The notes: generated by a model from the letters alone, not told the origin. Positions 16,425 through 25,840 are shown, counted from the first letter of the stretch. The stretch is DNA of 52,219 nucleotides from Acidobacteriota bacterium (GCA_021325515.1 JAJPHC010000008.1:1-52219); one strand, 5' to 3'. Made by a program: numbers and translations.

Positions 16425-17485
16425 TGTCGCACCTCTTCACGCCTTACACGCTTCGCGAGGTCACGTTCAGAAATCGCGTCTTCGTCTCGCCGATGTGCCA
16501 GTACTCGAGCGAGCGCGGCCTGCCCAACGAATGGCATCACGTTCACCTCGGCAGCCGCGCGGTGGGCGGCGCCGGTCTCGTCCTCGTCGAGGCGAGCGCC
16601 GTCTCTCCGACCGGACGCATCACCGCATGGGACAGCGGCATCTGGTCGGAAGAACATGCGCGCGCATTCGCTCCCATCGTGCAGTTCATGGAAGCGCAGG
16701 GCGCGGTCGCAGGCATTCAACTCGCGCACGCCGGACGCAAGGCATCGACCGACGTTCCTTGGCGCGGCGGACGCCCCATCATCGCCGGCGAACATTCATG
16801 GCAGACTCTCGCGCCGAGCGCGATTCCCTTTCGCGAAGGCGAGCCGCTTCCGCACGCCATGACCGTCGCCGAGATCGACGGCGTCGTCGCCGAGTTCGCA
16901 CGCGCGACGGATCTCGCGCGCGATGCCGGATTTCGCGTCATCGAGATTCACGCCGCGCATGGATATCTCCTCCACGAATTCCTCTCGCCGCTGTCGAACT
17001 GTCGCACGGATGAATACGGCGGCACGCTGGAGAACCGGATGCGGTTTCTCCTGCGCGTAACGGAAGCGGTCCGCACGCGATGGCCGGAAGAGCTGCCGCT
17101 CTTCGTTCGGATCTCGGCGACGGATTGGGCGGAGGGCGGATGGGACATCGAGCAATCCGTGACTCTCTGCAAAAAACTGCGGCTGCTGGGTGTGGATCTG
17201 ATCGACGTCTCGAGCGGCGGCCTCGTCCCGCACGCGAAGATTCAGCTCGGCCCCGGCTATCAGGTACCGTTCGCCCGCACGATCCGGCAGGAAGCGTCGA
17301 TCGCGACCGGCGCCGTTGGCCTGATCACGGAACCGGAGCAGGCCGAAGAGATCCTCGCCAGCGGATCCGCGGATGCCGTGCTGCTCGCGCGCGCGATGTT
17401 GCGCGATCCCTACTGGCCGCTTCACGCCGCAAAGAAGCTCGGCGACGAGATCAAGTGGCCGGATCAGTACGCTCGCGCAAATTGA
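16424..17485 (+). CDS. old yellow enzyme (YqjM/NamA-like NADH:flavin oxidoreductase)
   Basis: FMN-dependent ene-reductase of 353 residues. The opening LFTPYTLREVTFRNRVFVSP is followed by MCQYSS, whose Cys is typical of the thermophilic-like YqjM class. The substrate-binding pair is in EIHAAHGYLLHEFLSPLSN, and the FMN-binding end is GLITEPEQAEEIL...DAVLLARAMLRDPYWP. These enzymes reduce activated C=C bonds in enones and xenobiotics with NADPH. It is coupled to the upstream hydrolase and its 3' end overlaps the convergent GluQ-RS gene by 35 bases. Confidence 0.94.
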   Translation: MSHLFTPYTLREVTFRNRVFVSPMCQYSSERGLPNEWHHVHLGSRAVGGAGLVLVEASAVSPTGRITAWDSGIWSEEHARAFAPIVQFMEAQGAVAGIQLAHAGRKASTDVPWRGGRPIIAGEHSWQTLAPSAIPFREGEPLPHAMTVAEIDGVVAEFARATDLARDAGFRVIEIHAAHGYLLHEFLSPLSNCRTDEYGGTLENRMRFLLRVTEAVRTRWPEELPLFVRISATDWAEGGWDIEQSVTLCKKLRLLGVDLIDVSSGGLVPHAKIQLGPGYQVPFARTIRQEASIATGAVGLITEPEQAEEILASGSADAVLLARAMLRDPYWPLHAAKKLGDEIKWPDQYARAN

Positions 17486-18257
17486 GAAAATCGAGCGCCC
17501 ACGCTTTCGTCTGCGCGACACGTTCGTCGTCCAGTGTGGGGAGCGGCAATGCGCCATCGCGCTTGCCGAGCTTCGAGCCATCGGCGTTGAGGACGAGCGG
17601 AAGATGCGCATACTCCGGCGTCGGATAGCCGAGCGCGCGTTGCAGCGCGATCTGTCGCGGCGTGGATGCGAGCAGATCGCGGCCGCGCACGACCTGCGTC
17701 ACGCCCTGCTCAGCGTCGTCGACCACGACCGCGAGCTGATACGCGAACACGCCATCCGCGCGGCGCACGACGAAGTCATCCGCCTTCGCTTCGATGCGGC
17801 CGCACAGGCGGTCATCGAAAACGATTTCCTCGTCCGATGCGCGGAAGCGGATCGCGCGCGGCACTCGGCCCGGCGGCAGACCGTTGCGGCACGTGCCGGG
17901 ATAGATCGTCTCGCCATCGACCGGCGCCGACGCCGCGCGCTGCAGCTCCGCGCGTGAGCAGCCGCAGTCGTACACGAGATTCTTCGCACGAAGACGATCG
18001 AGCGCCGATTCATACAACGCCGTCCGCATCGATTGATAGACGACGTCCCCATCCCACTGCAGGCCGTATCTCTGCAGCGTCGCGAGGATCTCCTGCGCGG
18101 CGCCCGGCACCACGCGCGGCGCATCGAGATCCTCCATTCGCACGAGCCAGCGGCCGTGATCGCGCTTCGCGAAGAGATAGGAACCAAGTGCCGCGACCAG
18201 ACTCCCGAGATGGAGCGGGCCGGTCGGTGATGGAGCGAAGCGGCCCGTTACTTCCAC
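17451..18257 (-). CDS. gluQ: glutamyl-Q tRNA(Asp) synthetase
   Basis: A truncated GluRS paralogue that puts glutamate on queuosine at position 34 of tRNA-Asp. It has 268 residues from a GTG start at 18257. The class-I nucleotide site is FAPSPTGPLHLGSLVAAL, and MEDLDAPR follows. The zinc-type ligands are CGCSR and YPGTCRNG, and the KMSKS-like loop is KLGKRDGA. There is no anticodon-binding domain, as expected for this family. It overlaps the DUF2378 gene upstream by 10 bases. Presence implies that the cell makes or salvages queuosine. Confidence 0.92.
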   Translation of the reverse strand: MEVTGRFAPSPTGPLHLGSLVAALGSYLFAKRDHGRWLVRMEDLDAPRVVPGAAQEILATLQRYGLQWDGDVVYQSMRTALYESALDRLRAKNLVYDCGCSRAELQRAASAPVDGETIYPGTCRNGLPPGRVPRAIRFRASDEEIVFDDRLCGRIEAKADDFVVRRADGVFAYQLAVVVDDAEQGVTQVVRGRDLLASTPRQIALQRALGYPTPEYAHLPLVLNADGSKLGKRDGALPLPTLDDERVAQTKAWALDFLNLRERTDPAT

Positions 18258-18838
18258 GAGATTTCGAACGTGCAGGTGCGATCGCCGTAGCACTGGCACT
18301 CGAGCTCGGCGACGCTGACATTCGCGCCGCCGTGCGACTCGACACACCCTTCGAAGTAGCCGACGGCACTTGTACAGAAGACGGGCGAGAACGTCTTGTA
18401 CTCCGAATAGATCATGCGGCCCGAGGTCTCGCCCGTCTGCTGGTAGGTGTTCTTGCCGAAGTCCTGAAACTGCGCGTGCAGCAACGCGGAGTGGCGAAAG
18501 AATTCGTGATTCGCTTTCCGGTCGAGCAGCTTGTAAGTCGTCGAGAGATTGATGACCGCGGAGTAACGGCCGAGCTCCCGGAGGAGTGCGCCCTGCCGGC
18601 CGGCGCCGAACTGCTCGGCGATCGCCCGATCGAGCTGCACGAGCCAGGCGAAGGGAAACCAGGACGTCGCGAGAATCTTCGCGCTCAGTTCCTTCTTCAC
18701 ATCCGGCTGCAGACGATCGAGCACCTTCTGCGCATCGTAGGGATGCTTGTCGCTGACCCACTGAAGGTGCGACTTGAAGATGCCACCCTTGAGTCGCCCG
18801 GGGGTGAGCACCTCGCGCGGCTGCCCCTGCTTCGGCAT
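18248..18838 (-). CDS. DUF2378/TIGR02265-type protein with V4R-like tail
   Basis: 196 residues, no signal peptide or membrane helix. The body (FKSHLQWVSDKHP, LSAKILATSWFPFAWLVQLDRA, SAVINLSTTYKLLDRKANHEFF) fits the roughly 200-residue family best known from myxobacteria. The C-terminal part has CTSAVGYFEGC and CQCYGDRTCTFEISW. It resembles the Cys/Gly-Asp end of 4-vinyl-reductase (V4R) small-molecule-binding domains. A ligand-sensing role is inferred. It lies 9 bases after the GNAT gene and overlaps gluQ, so the three form an operon. Confidence 0.72.
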   Translation of the reverse strand: MPKQGQPREVLTPGRLKGGIFKSHLQWVSDKHPYDAQKVLDRLQPDVKKELSAKILATSWFPFAWLVQLDRAIAEQFGAGRQGALLRELGRYSAVINLSTTYKLLDRKANHEFFRHSALLHAQFQDFGKNTYQQTGETSGRMIYSEYKTFSPVFCTSAVGYFEGCVESHGGANVSVAELECQCYGDRTCTFEISWK

Positions 18839-18847
18839 AACTCTCCG

Positions 18848-19384
18848 TTACAGCTTCAACACGAGCTTCGTCATGTCGTGCTGGTTGCCATCGGGATCCG
18901 TCCCGTAGCCTTCCTGCACGTACGACTTGAACCCGAGCGTCTGCAGCGTCGCGACGGCATCGGCCTCGAGGTCGGAGATCAACATCGAGCAGAGATGCCG
19001 CAGACCGTTCTCGCGGCCGATGGTGATGAAGTGATTCACCAGCAGCGTCCCGAGGCCGACTCCGCGCCATGCCGGATCGATCATCCACTTCACGCGGCCG
19101 ACGAGGCGCAGCGGCCCGCCATCGCGGCGATGCAGCGTGGCGTCGGCGACGATCTTGTTGCCGTCGACCGCGAGCAGCGGAAACACCTTCGAGTAGTCGA
19201 TGTTCTGGCCCCAGCTCTCGATGAGCGCGCGGCTGTCGATCGGGTCCCACGCGAAGCGCTGGTACGCGGCCGGCAGGTTGTGAAAAAACTCGTAGAGCGC
19301 ATCGACATCGCGCTCGGTGAAGGGACGGAGCATGATCCGGCGACCATCGCGGAGCGCTGCCTGCTGCGGATAATGGTGAGGCAT
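18848..19384 (-). CDS. GNAT-family N-acetyltransferase
   Basis: 178 residues from ATG 19384. The family opening GRRIMLRPFTERDVDALYEFF is followed by the acetyl-CoA loop DPAWRGVGLGTLLVNHFITIGRENG and the C-terminal TLQTLGFKSYV. The end, QHDMTKLVLKL, suggests a defined C-terminus. It resembles the GNAT modules of Pat-like protein acetyltransferases that regulate acyl-CoA synthetases, but here lacks the large synthetase-like domain. Substrate unknown. First gene of the GNAT-DUF2378-gluQ operon, divergent from trmJ over 42 bases. Confidence 0.85.
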   Translation of the reverse strand: MPHHYPQQAALRDGRRIMLRPFTERDVDALYEFFHNLPAAYQRFAWDPIDSRALIESWGQNIDYSKVFPLLAVDGNKIVADATLHRRDGGPLRLVGRVKWMIDPAWRGVGLGTLLVNHFITIGRENGLRHLCSMLISDLEADAVATLQTLGFKSYVQEGYGTDPDGNQHDMTKLVLKL

Positions 19385-19426
19385 GTTGGAGATTCTCCCG
19401 ACGTAGAAGTCGGCGGAGATTAAATC

Positions 19427-20134
19427 ATGAAAGTCCGCATCATCCTGGTTGAGCCCCATGAGGCTGGAAATGTCGGCGCTGCTGCGCGCGCGATGAAGAA
19501 CTTCGGCTTCACCGATCTCTGGATTGCAGGCAAGCGGCCGCTGCGCCTCGACAATGTCTCGGAATGGTGGGCCAAGGGCGCGAGCGACCTGCTCGAAACC
19601 GTGACGCGCGCCGACTCGCTCGAAGAAGCGCTCGCCGATGTGCACCTCAGCGTCGCAACCACTGCGGTGCGCGGCCGCCAGGTATTCGAGCAACTCTCAC
19701 CGCACGAAGTCGCGGAGCTCGCGTTCGAACATCTCAATGAAGAGCAGATCCTCGCTGTCGTCTTCGGCCGCGAAGAGTCAGGTCTCAGCGGACGCGAAGT
19801 TGCGATGTGCCGCAGAACTGCGGTGATTCCGACCTCCCCCGCGTTTCCGACGATGAACCTCGCGCAGTCGGTCGCGATCTTCTGCTACGAGCTCGGCCGC
19901 GGTCTGCGTCCTGCAGCGAAGAAGCAGGAACCGGCACCATCGCATCTTCTGCAGGTGCTCGATGAACGCGCTCGCAGACTCTTCACCGAGGCAAATGTGT
20001 TCGGCGACAAGAACCCGGATCGGATATGCGCCGAGCTCCAGGCGCTGGCCGGACGTACAGTATTGACAACTCGCGAAGCATCGCTTCTGCTCTCGGTCGT
20101 TTCACACCTGCAGAAATTTCGCGAAAATCCATAG
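19427..20134 (+). CDS. trmJ: tRNA (cytidine/uridine-2'-O-)-methyltransferase TrmJ-like
   Basis: SPOUT-class RNA 2'-O-methyltransferase, 235 residues. It opens IILVEPHEAGNVGAAARAMKNFGF (motif 1, with the catalytic Asn/Arg region). The knotted C-terminal half carries VFGREESGLSGREV and IPTSPAFPTMNLAQSVAIFCYEL (motifs 2 and 3). These match the TrmJ family, which methylates position 32 of tRNAs. The last 60 residues form a helical tail. ATG at 19427 has a GGAG about nine bases upstream. RlmB-like targets cannot be fully excluded. Confidence 0.88.
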   Translation: MKVRIILVEPHEAGNVGAAARAMKNFGFTDLWIAGKRPLRLDNVSEWWAKGASDLLETVTRADSLEEALADVHLSVATTAVRGRQVFEQLSPHEVAELAFEHLNEEQILAVVFGREESGLSGREVAMCRRTAVIPTSPAFPTMNLAQSVAIFCYELGRGLRPAAKKQEPAPSHLLQVLDERARRLFTEANVFGDKNPDRICAELQALAGRTVLTTREASLLLSVVSHLQKFRENP

Positions 20135-20141
20135 AAAATCA

Positions 20142-20170
20142 TTGAAATCCGCGTGAAACGTGCGTACATT
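20142..20170 (+). promoter_or_regulatory. sigma70-like promoter of the HU gene
   Basis: TTGAAA (20142-20147), a 17-base spacer and TACATT (20165-20170). Transcription would start near 20177, giving a leader of about 50 nt that contains the AAAGGAG ribosome-binding site at 20207-20213. Confidence 0.6.
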
Positions 20171-20226
20171 GCCTCGTCTTTCCCGCGACTTGCGGAGATA
20201 AAAATTAAAGGAGTTACGACACTCAC

Positions 20227-20520
20227 ATGGCAGCAGGCCCAATGACGAAATCGAAGATCATTGCTTATCTCGCCGAAACCGCTGAAGTCTCGAAGAAGAC
20301 GGCGGCCACGATGCTCGAGGCGCTGAGCGACCTCGCGTACAAGGAGGCCAAGAAGGGCTTCACCGTCCCCGGACTCGGAAAGCTCGTGATGGTGAACCGC
20401 AAGGCGCGCATGGGCCGCAACCCGCTCACCGGCGCAGCGATCAAGATCCCGGCCAAGAAGGTCGTGAAGTTCCGCGTCGCCAAGGCGTGCAAAGACGCCA
20501 TTCTCGGCGCAAAGAAGTAA
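20227..20520 (+). CDS. HU-family DNA-binding protein
   Basis: 97-residue histone-like protein. The opening MTKSKIIAYLAETAEVSKKTAATMLEAL is the HU dimerisation helix pair. The beta-arm region is FTVPGLGKLVMVNRKARMGRNPLTGAAIKIPAKKVVKFR, split as saddle strands around the R-x-G-R-N-P tip that intercalates DNA. The C-terminus AKACKDAILGAKK is Lys-rich. It has its own promoter and a hairpin after the stop, so it is likely a strong monocistronic unit. ATG 20227 is 13 bases from AAAGGAG; ATG 20242 (MTKSKII) would give a more usual HU N-terminus but a longer spacing. Confidence 0.96.
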   Translation: MAAGPMTKSKIIAYLAETAEVSKKTAATMLEALSDLAYKEAKKGFTVPGLGKLVMVNRKARMGRNPLTGAAIKIPAKKVVKFRVAKACKDAILGAKK

Positions 20521-20532
20521 ACACGCGCGTCG

Positions 20533-20565
20533 AGCTCTCAGCTCTCCTCGTGAGAGCTGAGAGCT
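20533..20565. terminator. 14-bp perfect hairpin between HU and fahA
   Basis: AGCTCTCAGCTCTC and its exact complement flank a five-base loop. It is placed between two convergent genes, 12 bases after the HU stop and 8 bases before the fahA end. On the plus strand it is followed by a T-rich ACTTCTTCT. It probably serves as a two-way terminator. Confidence 0.7.
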
Positions 20566-20572
20566 ACTTCTT

Positions 20573-21802
20573 CTACAGCGGCCCCACCGTGCCGCGGCAC
20601 TCTCCAAAGCCGATCCGCACGCCGTCGCGCTCGCACCACGCGCGCATGATCACTTCGTCGCCATCCTCGAGGAATCTGCGCTGCTCGCCGCTCGTCAGTT
20701 CCAGCGGCTCCGTCCCGCGCCACGTAAGCTCCAGCAGACAGCCGCGCGAATCCTTCGCCGTTCCGGACACGGTCCCGCTCGCGAGCAAGTCTCCCGGCTG
20801 CAGGTTGCATCCGTTCGACGTGTGATGCGCGAGCAGTTGCGCGAACGTCCAGTACATCTCGCGGAATGTCCCGCGGCTGATGCGCTGCGGCTTCTCCATC
20901 TTCGCGCTCCTGATCGAGACCTCGAGATGGATGTCGAAGCCGAGACCTGATGGCTGCAGATACGGCAGCGGCTCGGGATCACCTTCCGGCCGCTCGAACG
21001 CCGGAACGCGAAAGGGCTCGAGCGCATCGAGCGTCACAACCCACGGCGAGACCGTCGTTGCGAAGTTCTTCGCCAGGAACGGGCCCAGAGGCTGATACTC
21101 CCACGTCTGCACATCGCGCGCAGACCAGTCGTTGACGATGCAGAGTCCGAAGATGTGCTCTTCCGCCTGTTCGATCGGAACCGGAGTTCCCAGGTCGTTC
21201 CCGGCGCCGACAAAGGCGCCGATCTCGAGCTCGTAGTCCATCCTTCGCGAAGGTCCGAATTGCGGCGGCGCCGCGGCATCCTCACGCGTCTGTCCTGATG
21301 GACGATGCACAGGCGTTCCGCTGATCACGATCGATGACGCGCGGCCGTGATAGCCGATGGGAACGTATTTGTAATTGGGCAGCAGCGGATTGTCGGGACG
21401 GAACATCGAGCCGACATTCGTCGCGTGATGGATGGAGGCGTAGAAGTCCGTGTAATCGCCGATCGAGAACGGCAGCAGCATCTCTGCGTCCTTGCGCGGA
21501 AGGAGATGCCGCGCGACGCGATGGCGGTCGGGCGCTCCGTCGGCCAGTAACTCCTGCAGGCGCGCCCGCAGCGCGCGCGCCGCAGCGCGCCCCTTCGATG
21601 CAAGGAGATTCAACGCCGGCGCTTCGCAGGCGTCTTCGTGAAGAAGACCATCCTCGAAACACCCCGCGAGATCGAGGATGCGATCACCGATCGCCACTCC
21701 GATGTGCGCGCTCCGTCCGGCGCGGAACACGCCGAACGGAAGATTCTCGAGCGGAAAATCGCTCGCGTAGTTCGCCGACTCGACCCACGATTTCAGAGCC
21801 AC
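20573..21802 (-). CDS. fahA: fumarylacetoacetase
   Basis: Hydrolyses fumarylacetoacetate to fumarate and acetoacetate, the last step of tyrosine/homogentisate breakdown. 409 residues, close to the eukaryotic-type enzyme. It has DYTDFYASIHHATNVG (active-site Asp and His), PIGYHGRASSIV, the metal ligands in DYELEIGAFVG, LCIVNDWSARDVQ, and LQPGDLLASGTVSG. The start is GTG (21802), overlapping the preceding unknown gene by 10 bases. It is the last gene of the hppD-hmgA-unknown-fahA operon. Confidence 0.96.
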   Translation of the reverse strand: MALKSWVESANYASDFPLENLPFGVFRAGRSAHIGVAIGDRILDLAGCFEDGLLHEDACEAPALNLLASKGRAAARALRARLQELLADGAPDRHRVARHLLPRKDAEMLLPFSIGDYTDFYASIHHATNVGSMFRPDNPLLPNYKYVPIGYHGRASSIVISGTPVHRPSGQTREDAAAPPQFGPSRRMDYELEIGAFVGAGNDLGTPVPIEQAEEHIFGLCIVNDWSARDVQTWEYQPLGPFLAKNFATTVSPWVVTLDALEPFRVPAFERPEGDPEPLPYLQPSGLGFDIHLEVSIRSAKMEKPQRISRGTFREMYWTFAQLLAHHTSNGCNLQPGDLLASGTVSGTAKDSRGCLLELTWRGTEPLELTSGEQRRFLEDGDEVIMRAWCERDGVRIGFGECRGTVGPL

Positions 21803-22542
21803 CCCAACTCCTTCAAGTCATTGAGAGGCTCCTCGAACGAGCAGGAGCCAAAGGAGATCGCAAATTCGTTTCGCACGCGCGCCAGATCAGCGGTCGCAAT
21901 GGAATGACCGCGCCAGGAAGCGGAATCATCGCTGAATTCGAACGCGCGCGCATCCGATTCCATCAGGATTTCACGCGAATGCTGCGGAAGCGCTGCCGCC
22001 ATGAAGACATTCACGAATCCATGCATCGTACCCGTCGGTGCGCCCGGCTCGTAGGTGAGCGGCTTCACGCAGCGGATCGGATGATGAAGACCGGCCGTCG
22101 CCTTGAACGCGAGTCCGAGCTCCGCGCAACGCTCGATGAACGACGCGACGCGCTCGGCATCTGGAAACGCGTCGTGCGTCACACCACCGGTGCGGAGCTT
22201 CGCTCTGAGTCCCTGCCTTGCCACGTCGTCGAGTTGCGCCAGACCGGAGACTTCGACATAGACAGTCGTTGCGATGTTCGGACGCGGCTGCCCGCACTCC
22301 TCATACTTCAACTCGAGCACGTCGTTCTCCGCGACTCCCAGCACGCTCTTCGGAAAATCGCCCGGCACTTCATGCATCTTCGCCGCGGGCACGACGAAGC
22401 GGCCCAGCATCCACGCGTAGTCGCCGCGGCGATACGCGTCGAAGTTGCGCACCGCATCCGTCATCGACAGCGCCGCGGGAGGAAACAAACCCGCGTAGTC
22501 GATCAGACCGGTGAAAAGTGCTTCTGCAGACTTTGCCAGCAT
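21793..22542 (-). CDS. conserved protein of unknown function inside the homogentisate operon
   Basis: 249 residues, soluble, no signal peptide. Notable segments are [19 protein letters not shown] near the N-terminus, [35 protein letters not shown], and [15 protein letters not shown] followed by [13 protein letters not shown]. Alternating strand/helix units with [13 protein letters not shown] suggest a TIM-barrel-like protein; that is inference. It overlaps hmgA by 40 bases and fahA by 10, so it is translated with them. The operon lacks a GST-type maleylacetoacetate isomerase, and this protein sits between the genes for the steps before and after that reaction. Confidence 0.75.
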   Translation of the reverse strand: MLAKSAEALFTGLIDYAGLFPPAALSMTDAVRNFDAYRRGDYAWMLGRFVVPAAKMHEVPGDFPKSVLGVAENDVLELKYEECGQPRPNIATTVYVEVSGLAQLDDVARQGLRAKLRTGGVTHDAFPDAERVASFIERCAELGLAFKATAGLHHPIRCVKPLTYEPGAPTGTMHGFVNVFMAAALPQHSREILMESDARAFEFSDDSASWRGHSIATADLARVRNEFAISFGSCSFEEPLNDLKELGWL

Positions 22543-23744
22543 TTCCAGTAGTCGCGCTGCCGCTGCGGCGCATCCATCGCCTGTTTCGTGGGACGGAGCA
22601 CGTGCCGGCTTTCGAACATGAACGCCAGCGTGTCGCCGAGATACTTCGGCTCGAGCGCGGCGGTGGAGGCCTGCTCGAAGGTCGCCGCGTCGGGCCCATG
22701 TCCCGACATGCAGTTGTGCAGACTCGCACCGCCCGGCACGAAGCCTTCGGCCTTCGCGTCGTAAAGGCCGAAGATCAGCCCCATGTACTCATTCATGATG
22801 TTGCGATGGAAGTAGGGCGGACGGAACGTGTGCTCGCCCACCATCCAGCGCGGAGGAAAAATCACGAAGTCGACATTGGCCGTTCCCGCGATCTCGGATG
22901 GCGAGGTGAGCACGGTGAAGATCGACGGATCGGGATGATCGAATGAAACCGTGTTGATCGTGTTGAAGCGCCGCAGATCGTACTTGTACGGCGCATAGTT
23001 GCCGTGCCACGCGACGACATCGAGCGGCGAATGATCGATGCGCGCTTCGTGCAGTTTGCCGAGGAACTTGTTGACGAGCCGGAAGTCGCCCTCGCGGGCT
23101 TCGTAAGCAGCAGCCGGCGTCAGAAAATCGCGCGGATTCGCGAGGCCGTTCGCGCCGATCGGCCCGAGGTCCGGGATTCGGAGAAGAGGTCCGTAGTTCT
23201 CGCAGATGTAGCCGCGCGATGCGCCGGACACCTCGACGCGAAAGCGAATGCCGCGCTGGATGACGGCGATCTCGCCGGGCTCGACGCCGATGATGCCGAG
23301 CTCCGTGTGAATCGTCAGCGATCCCTGCTGCGGCACGATGAGGAGCTCGCCGTCGGAGTCATAGAAGAAGCGATCGGTCATCGACCGGCTCGCCGCGTAG
23401 ACGTACACGCCGATGACATCGTTCGCGCAGATGGGGAGCAGCCCGTCGACGAAGTCCGTCTCTCCGATCGGGAACGGATCCCAGCGGATCTGATTCGGCG
23501 TCTCTTCGAATTCTCCCCACAGCGCGCGCACGGGCACGAAGGGCTCGTGATGAACGGCCGGGCGGATGCGATAGAGCCACGAGCGGCGATTGACGACGCG
23601 CGGCGCGGTGAATGCCGTGCCGCTCAGTTGCTCCGCATACAGACCATGCGCGACGCGCTGCGGTGAGTTCTGTCCCACCGGCAGCGCGCCCGCCACCGCC
23701 TCGGTCGCGAACTCATTGCCGAACCCGGAGAGGTAATTCGTCAT
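22503..23744 (-). CDS. hmgA: homogentisate 1,2-dioxygenase
   Basis: Non-haem iron enzyme opening the ring of homogentisate to maleylacetoacetate. The 413 residues begin [19 protein letters not shown] and carry [21 protein letters not shown]. The iron-binding cupin block is [14 protein letters not shown] (His and Glu ligands), with the third ligand His in [15 protein letters not shown]. It starts at ATG 23744, 23 bases after hppD, and its 3' end overlaps the unknown gene by 40 bases. Confidence 0.97.
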   Translation of the reverse strand: MTNYLSGFGNEFATEAVAGALPVGQNSPQRVAHGLYAEQLSGTAFTAPRVVNRRSWLYRIRPAVHHEPFVPVRALWGEFEETPNQIRWDPFPIGETDFVDGLLPICANDVIGVYVYAASRSMTDRFFYDSDGELLIVPQQGSLTIHTELGIIGVEPGEIAVIQRGIRFRVEVSGASRGYICENYGPLLRIPDLGPIGANGLANPRDFLTPAAAYEAREGDFRLVNKFLGKLHEARIDHSPLDVVAWHGNYAPYKYDLRRFNTINTVSFDHPDPSIFTVLTSPSEIAGTANVDFVIFPPRWMVGEHTFRPPYFHRNIMNEYMGLIFGLYDAKAEGFVPGGASLHNCMSGHGPDAATFEQASTAALEPKYLGDTLAFMFESRHVLRPTKQAMDAPQRQRDYWKCWQSLQKHFSPV

Positions 23745-23767
23745 GCGCCGCGCATCTTAGCGCAGCG

Positions 23768-24898
23768 CTACAGGTTCCCGCGCTTCGCCTGCTCTGCCTC
23801 GATCGACTCGAACAGCGCGCGGAAGTTGCCCTTGCCGAATCCGCGCGATCCCTTGCGCTGAATGATCTCGAAGAAGACCGTCGGACGATCTTCCACCGGC
23901 TTCGTGAAGAGTTGCAGCAGATAGCCTTCCTCATCCTTGTCGACGAGGATCTTCAGCTTGCGAATCTCGTCGATCGGCTCTTCGATCTCGCCGACGCGGC
24001 CATGCAGCTCTTCGTAGTAGGTGTCGGGAACCGACAGGAACTCGACGCCGTTCGCCTTCAGCTTCGACACGGTCTCGATGATGTCGCCGCAGAGCAGCGC
24101 GACATGCTGCACCCCCGCGCCGCCGTACCACTCGAGGTACTCGTCGATCTGGCTCTTCTTGCGTCCCGGCGCGGGCTCGTTGATGGGGAACTTCACCACC
24201 TTGTTGTCATCCGACATCACGATCGACATCAGCGCCGAGTACTCCGTCGAGATGTCCTTGTCGTCGAAGGTGATGTAGCGCGAGAAGCCCATCACCTTCG
24301 AATACCACTCGGCCCATTCGTTCATCTTCCCGAGCTCGACGTTGCCGACGATGTGGTCGACGACGAGCAGGCCGGTGCTTTCACCCGGAACGTCGGCCGG
24401 CGCGTAGCCGGGGAGGAACGGACCCTTGTAATCGTTGTAGGAGATGAATGTGTGGATCGTGTCGCCGTACGTGCGGATCGCGGCGCGGCGCACCGTCCCG
24501 AACTGATCGCTCACGTCATGCGGCTCGATGACGCCGGTGGCGCCGCGGCGCACTGCTTCCTGGAATGCGAAATCGGCATCCTCGACCTGCAGCGCGATGT
24601 CGATCACGCCGTCGCCGTGCCTCCGAATGTGCTCGCTGCCCGGATGATCGGGGCGCAGCGGCGAGGTGATCACGAAGCGGACTTTGCCCTGCGCGAGCAC
24701 GTAGGACGTCGTATCGCGATTGCCGGTCTCCAGGCCGGAGTAGGCAATCTGCGAAAAACCGAACGCCTTCCGGTAGAAATACGCCGACTGCTTCGCGTTG
24801 CCGGCCAGGAACTCGACGTGATGAATCCGCTTCAGCCTGAGCGGGTTCTGCCCGCTCCGCGGCTCGCGTACGGCGACGTTGGTTTCGACTGCGGTCAT
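23768..24898 (-). CDS. hppD: 4-hydroxyphenylpyruvate dioxygenase
   Basis: Converts 4-hydroxyphenylpyruvate to homogentisate with decarboxylation and side-chain shift. 376 residues made of two VOC modules. The N-terminal [23 protein letters not shown] is followed by C-terminal iron ligands in [20 protein letters not shown] and [10 protein letters not shown]. The gating helix [19 protein letters not shown] closes the protein. AGGAGAG precedes the ATG at 24898. It is the first gene of the tyrosine catabolic operon. A lipoprotein gene ends 21 bases upstream and may be read into it. Confidence 0.97.
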   Translation of the reverse strand: MTAVETNVAVREPRSGQNPLRLKRIHHVEFLAGNAKQSAYFYRKAFGFSQIAYSGLETGNRDTTSYVLAQGKVRFVITSPLRPDHPGSEHIRRHGDGVIDIALQVEDADFAFQEAVRRGATGVIEPHDVSDQFGTVRRAAIRTYGDTIHTFISYNDYKGPFLPGYAPADVPGESTGLLVVDHIVGNVELGKMNEWAEWYSKVMGFSRYITFDDKDISTEYSALMSIVMSDDNKVVKFPINEPAPGRKKSQIDEYLEWYGGAGVQHVALLCGDIIETVSKLKANGVEFLSVPDTYYEELHGRVGEIEEPIDEIRKLKILVDKDEEGYLLQLFTKPVEDRPTVFFEIIQRKGSRGFGKGNFRALFESIEAEQAKRGNL

Positions 24899-24919
24899 GA
24901 CACTCTCTCCTGAAAAAAC

Positions 24920-25780
24920 TTACGGTCGTTGAAGCGTCAACGCATATTTGTGGGCAAGGTAATCCTCGACCTGCGTCCGCTCCTGATCGGTGAGCGCGCG
25001 AGCATAAACGATGATCTCGGCAACGTCACCCATCCACGGCTCGTGATAGCTCGTGCCGGTGCCGCCGATGTACATGTTCGGGAGAGCTTCCCCGTAATCA
25101 GTCTCGACCCGGGCGAGAGTGGCGTGACCGTTCACCCAGGTGGAGACATCCTTCGCGCCGAGCTGATCGACGGTGAGATACGGCTTCTCCTTCTCGAGCT
25201 GAAAATCCCCTTCGACGCCCTTGCCGGTGAAGAGCGTGTAGTTCTTCCCCTCAGCACGATTGTCGATGCCTGCTGCGCGATCGTAGGCGCCGTTGTCGTC
25301 GCCGTAGAGCTTGCGCAGCGGCGTCGGCGCATCGGCCTTGCTGCTGAAGACGGCGATGATCGTCGCCTCCGGCATCCGCGCGGGCGAGATGTCGATGTTC
25401 GTCATCAGCATGTTCTTGTCGCCATCGAATCGGATGACGGTGTGACCGTTCAACGCGCCGGCGACAGCTTCCGGCTGCTCGGCTGCGCTGGCTGCGGTCG
25501 CGGTGACATTCGCGACGAGCGGATTCGCCCATGCCGCGACTTTGCCAGCCCTGGCGTCATCGCCCTGAAGCCAGAGGGCAACGCCGTTCGCCGGAATCGG
25601 CGCACCGGCGGCCAGTGTGACGGACGGCTGGGGAGTCGCGAGCTTCTTCTGCGAATCGTCCGCCTTCGTCTGCATCACGGCAGGCTTCGGCGCGGGTGGA
25701 GGCTCGACGGGAGCCTCGTCTCTCTTCTTACACGCAAGGGCGGCGGTGAAAAGGAGTGCGGCAATCAAGATGCGTTTCAT
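24920..25780 (-). CDS. predicted lipoprotein with LamG/concanavalin-like domain
   Basis: 286 residues. The signal MKRILIAALLFTAALAC ends in a lipobox (ALAC), followed by a Lys/Pro/Gln-rich linker. The C-terminal 220 residues (VALWLQGDDAR, GHTVIRFDGDKNMLM, EATIIAVFSSK, YIGGTGTSYHEPWMGDVAEIIVYARALTDQER) follow the LamG/concanavalin jelly-roll pattern. That pattern ends in the usual 'G-x-I-A-E-I-i-Y-r-a-L-t' strand. It probably binds sugars or proteins at the cell surface. It lies between glgP and hppD on the same strand without clear link to either. Confidence 0.8.
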   Translation of the reverse strand: MKRILIAALLFTAALACKKRDEAPVEPPPAPKPAVMQTKADDSQKKLATPQPSVTLAAGAPIPANGVALWLQGDDARAGKVAAWANPLVANVTATAASAAEQPEAVAGALNGHTVIRFDGDKNMLMTNIDISPARMPEATIIAVFSSKADAPTPLRKLYGDDNGAYDRAAGIDNRAEGKNYTLFTGKGVEGDFQLEKEKPYLTVDQLGAKDVSTWVNGHATLARVETDYGEALPNMYIGGTGTSYHEPWMGDVAEIIVYARALTDQERTQVEDYLAHKYALTLQRP

Positions 25781-25840
25781 AGCCGCGAATGCTACTCCGG
25801 GAAGGAGCGGAGGAGCAGCGTCAGGCCTGCGGAAGGAGGG

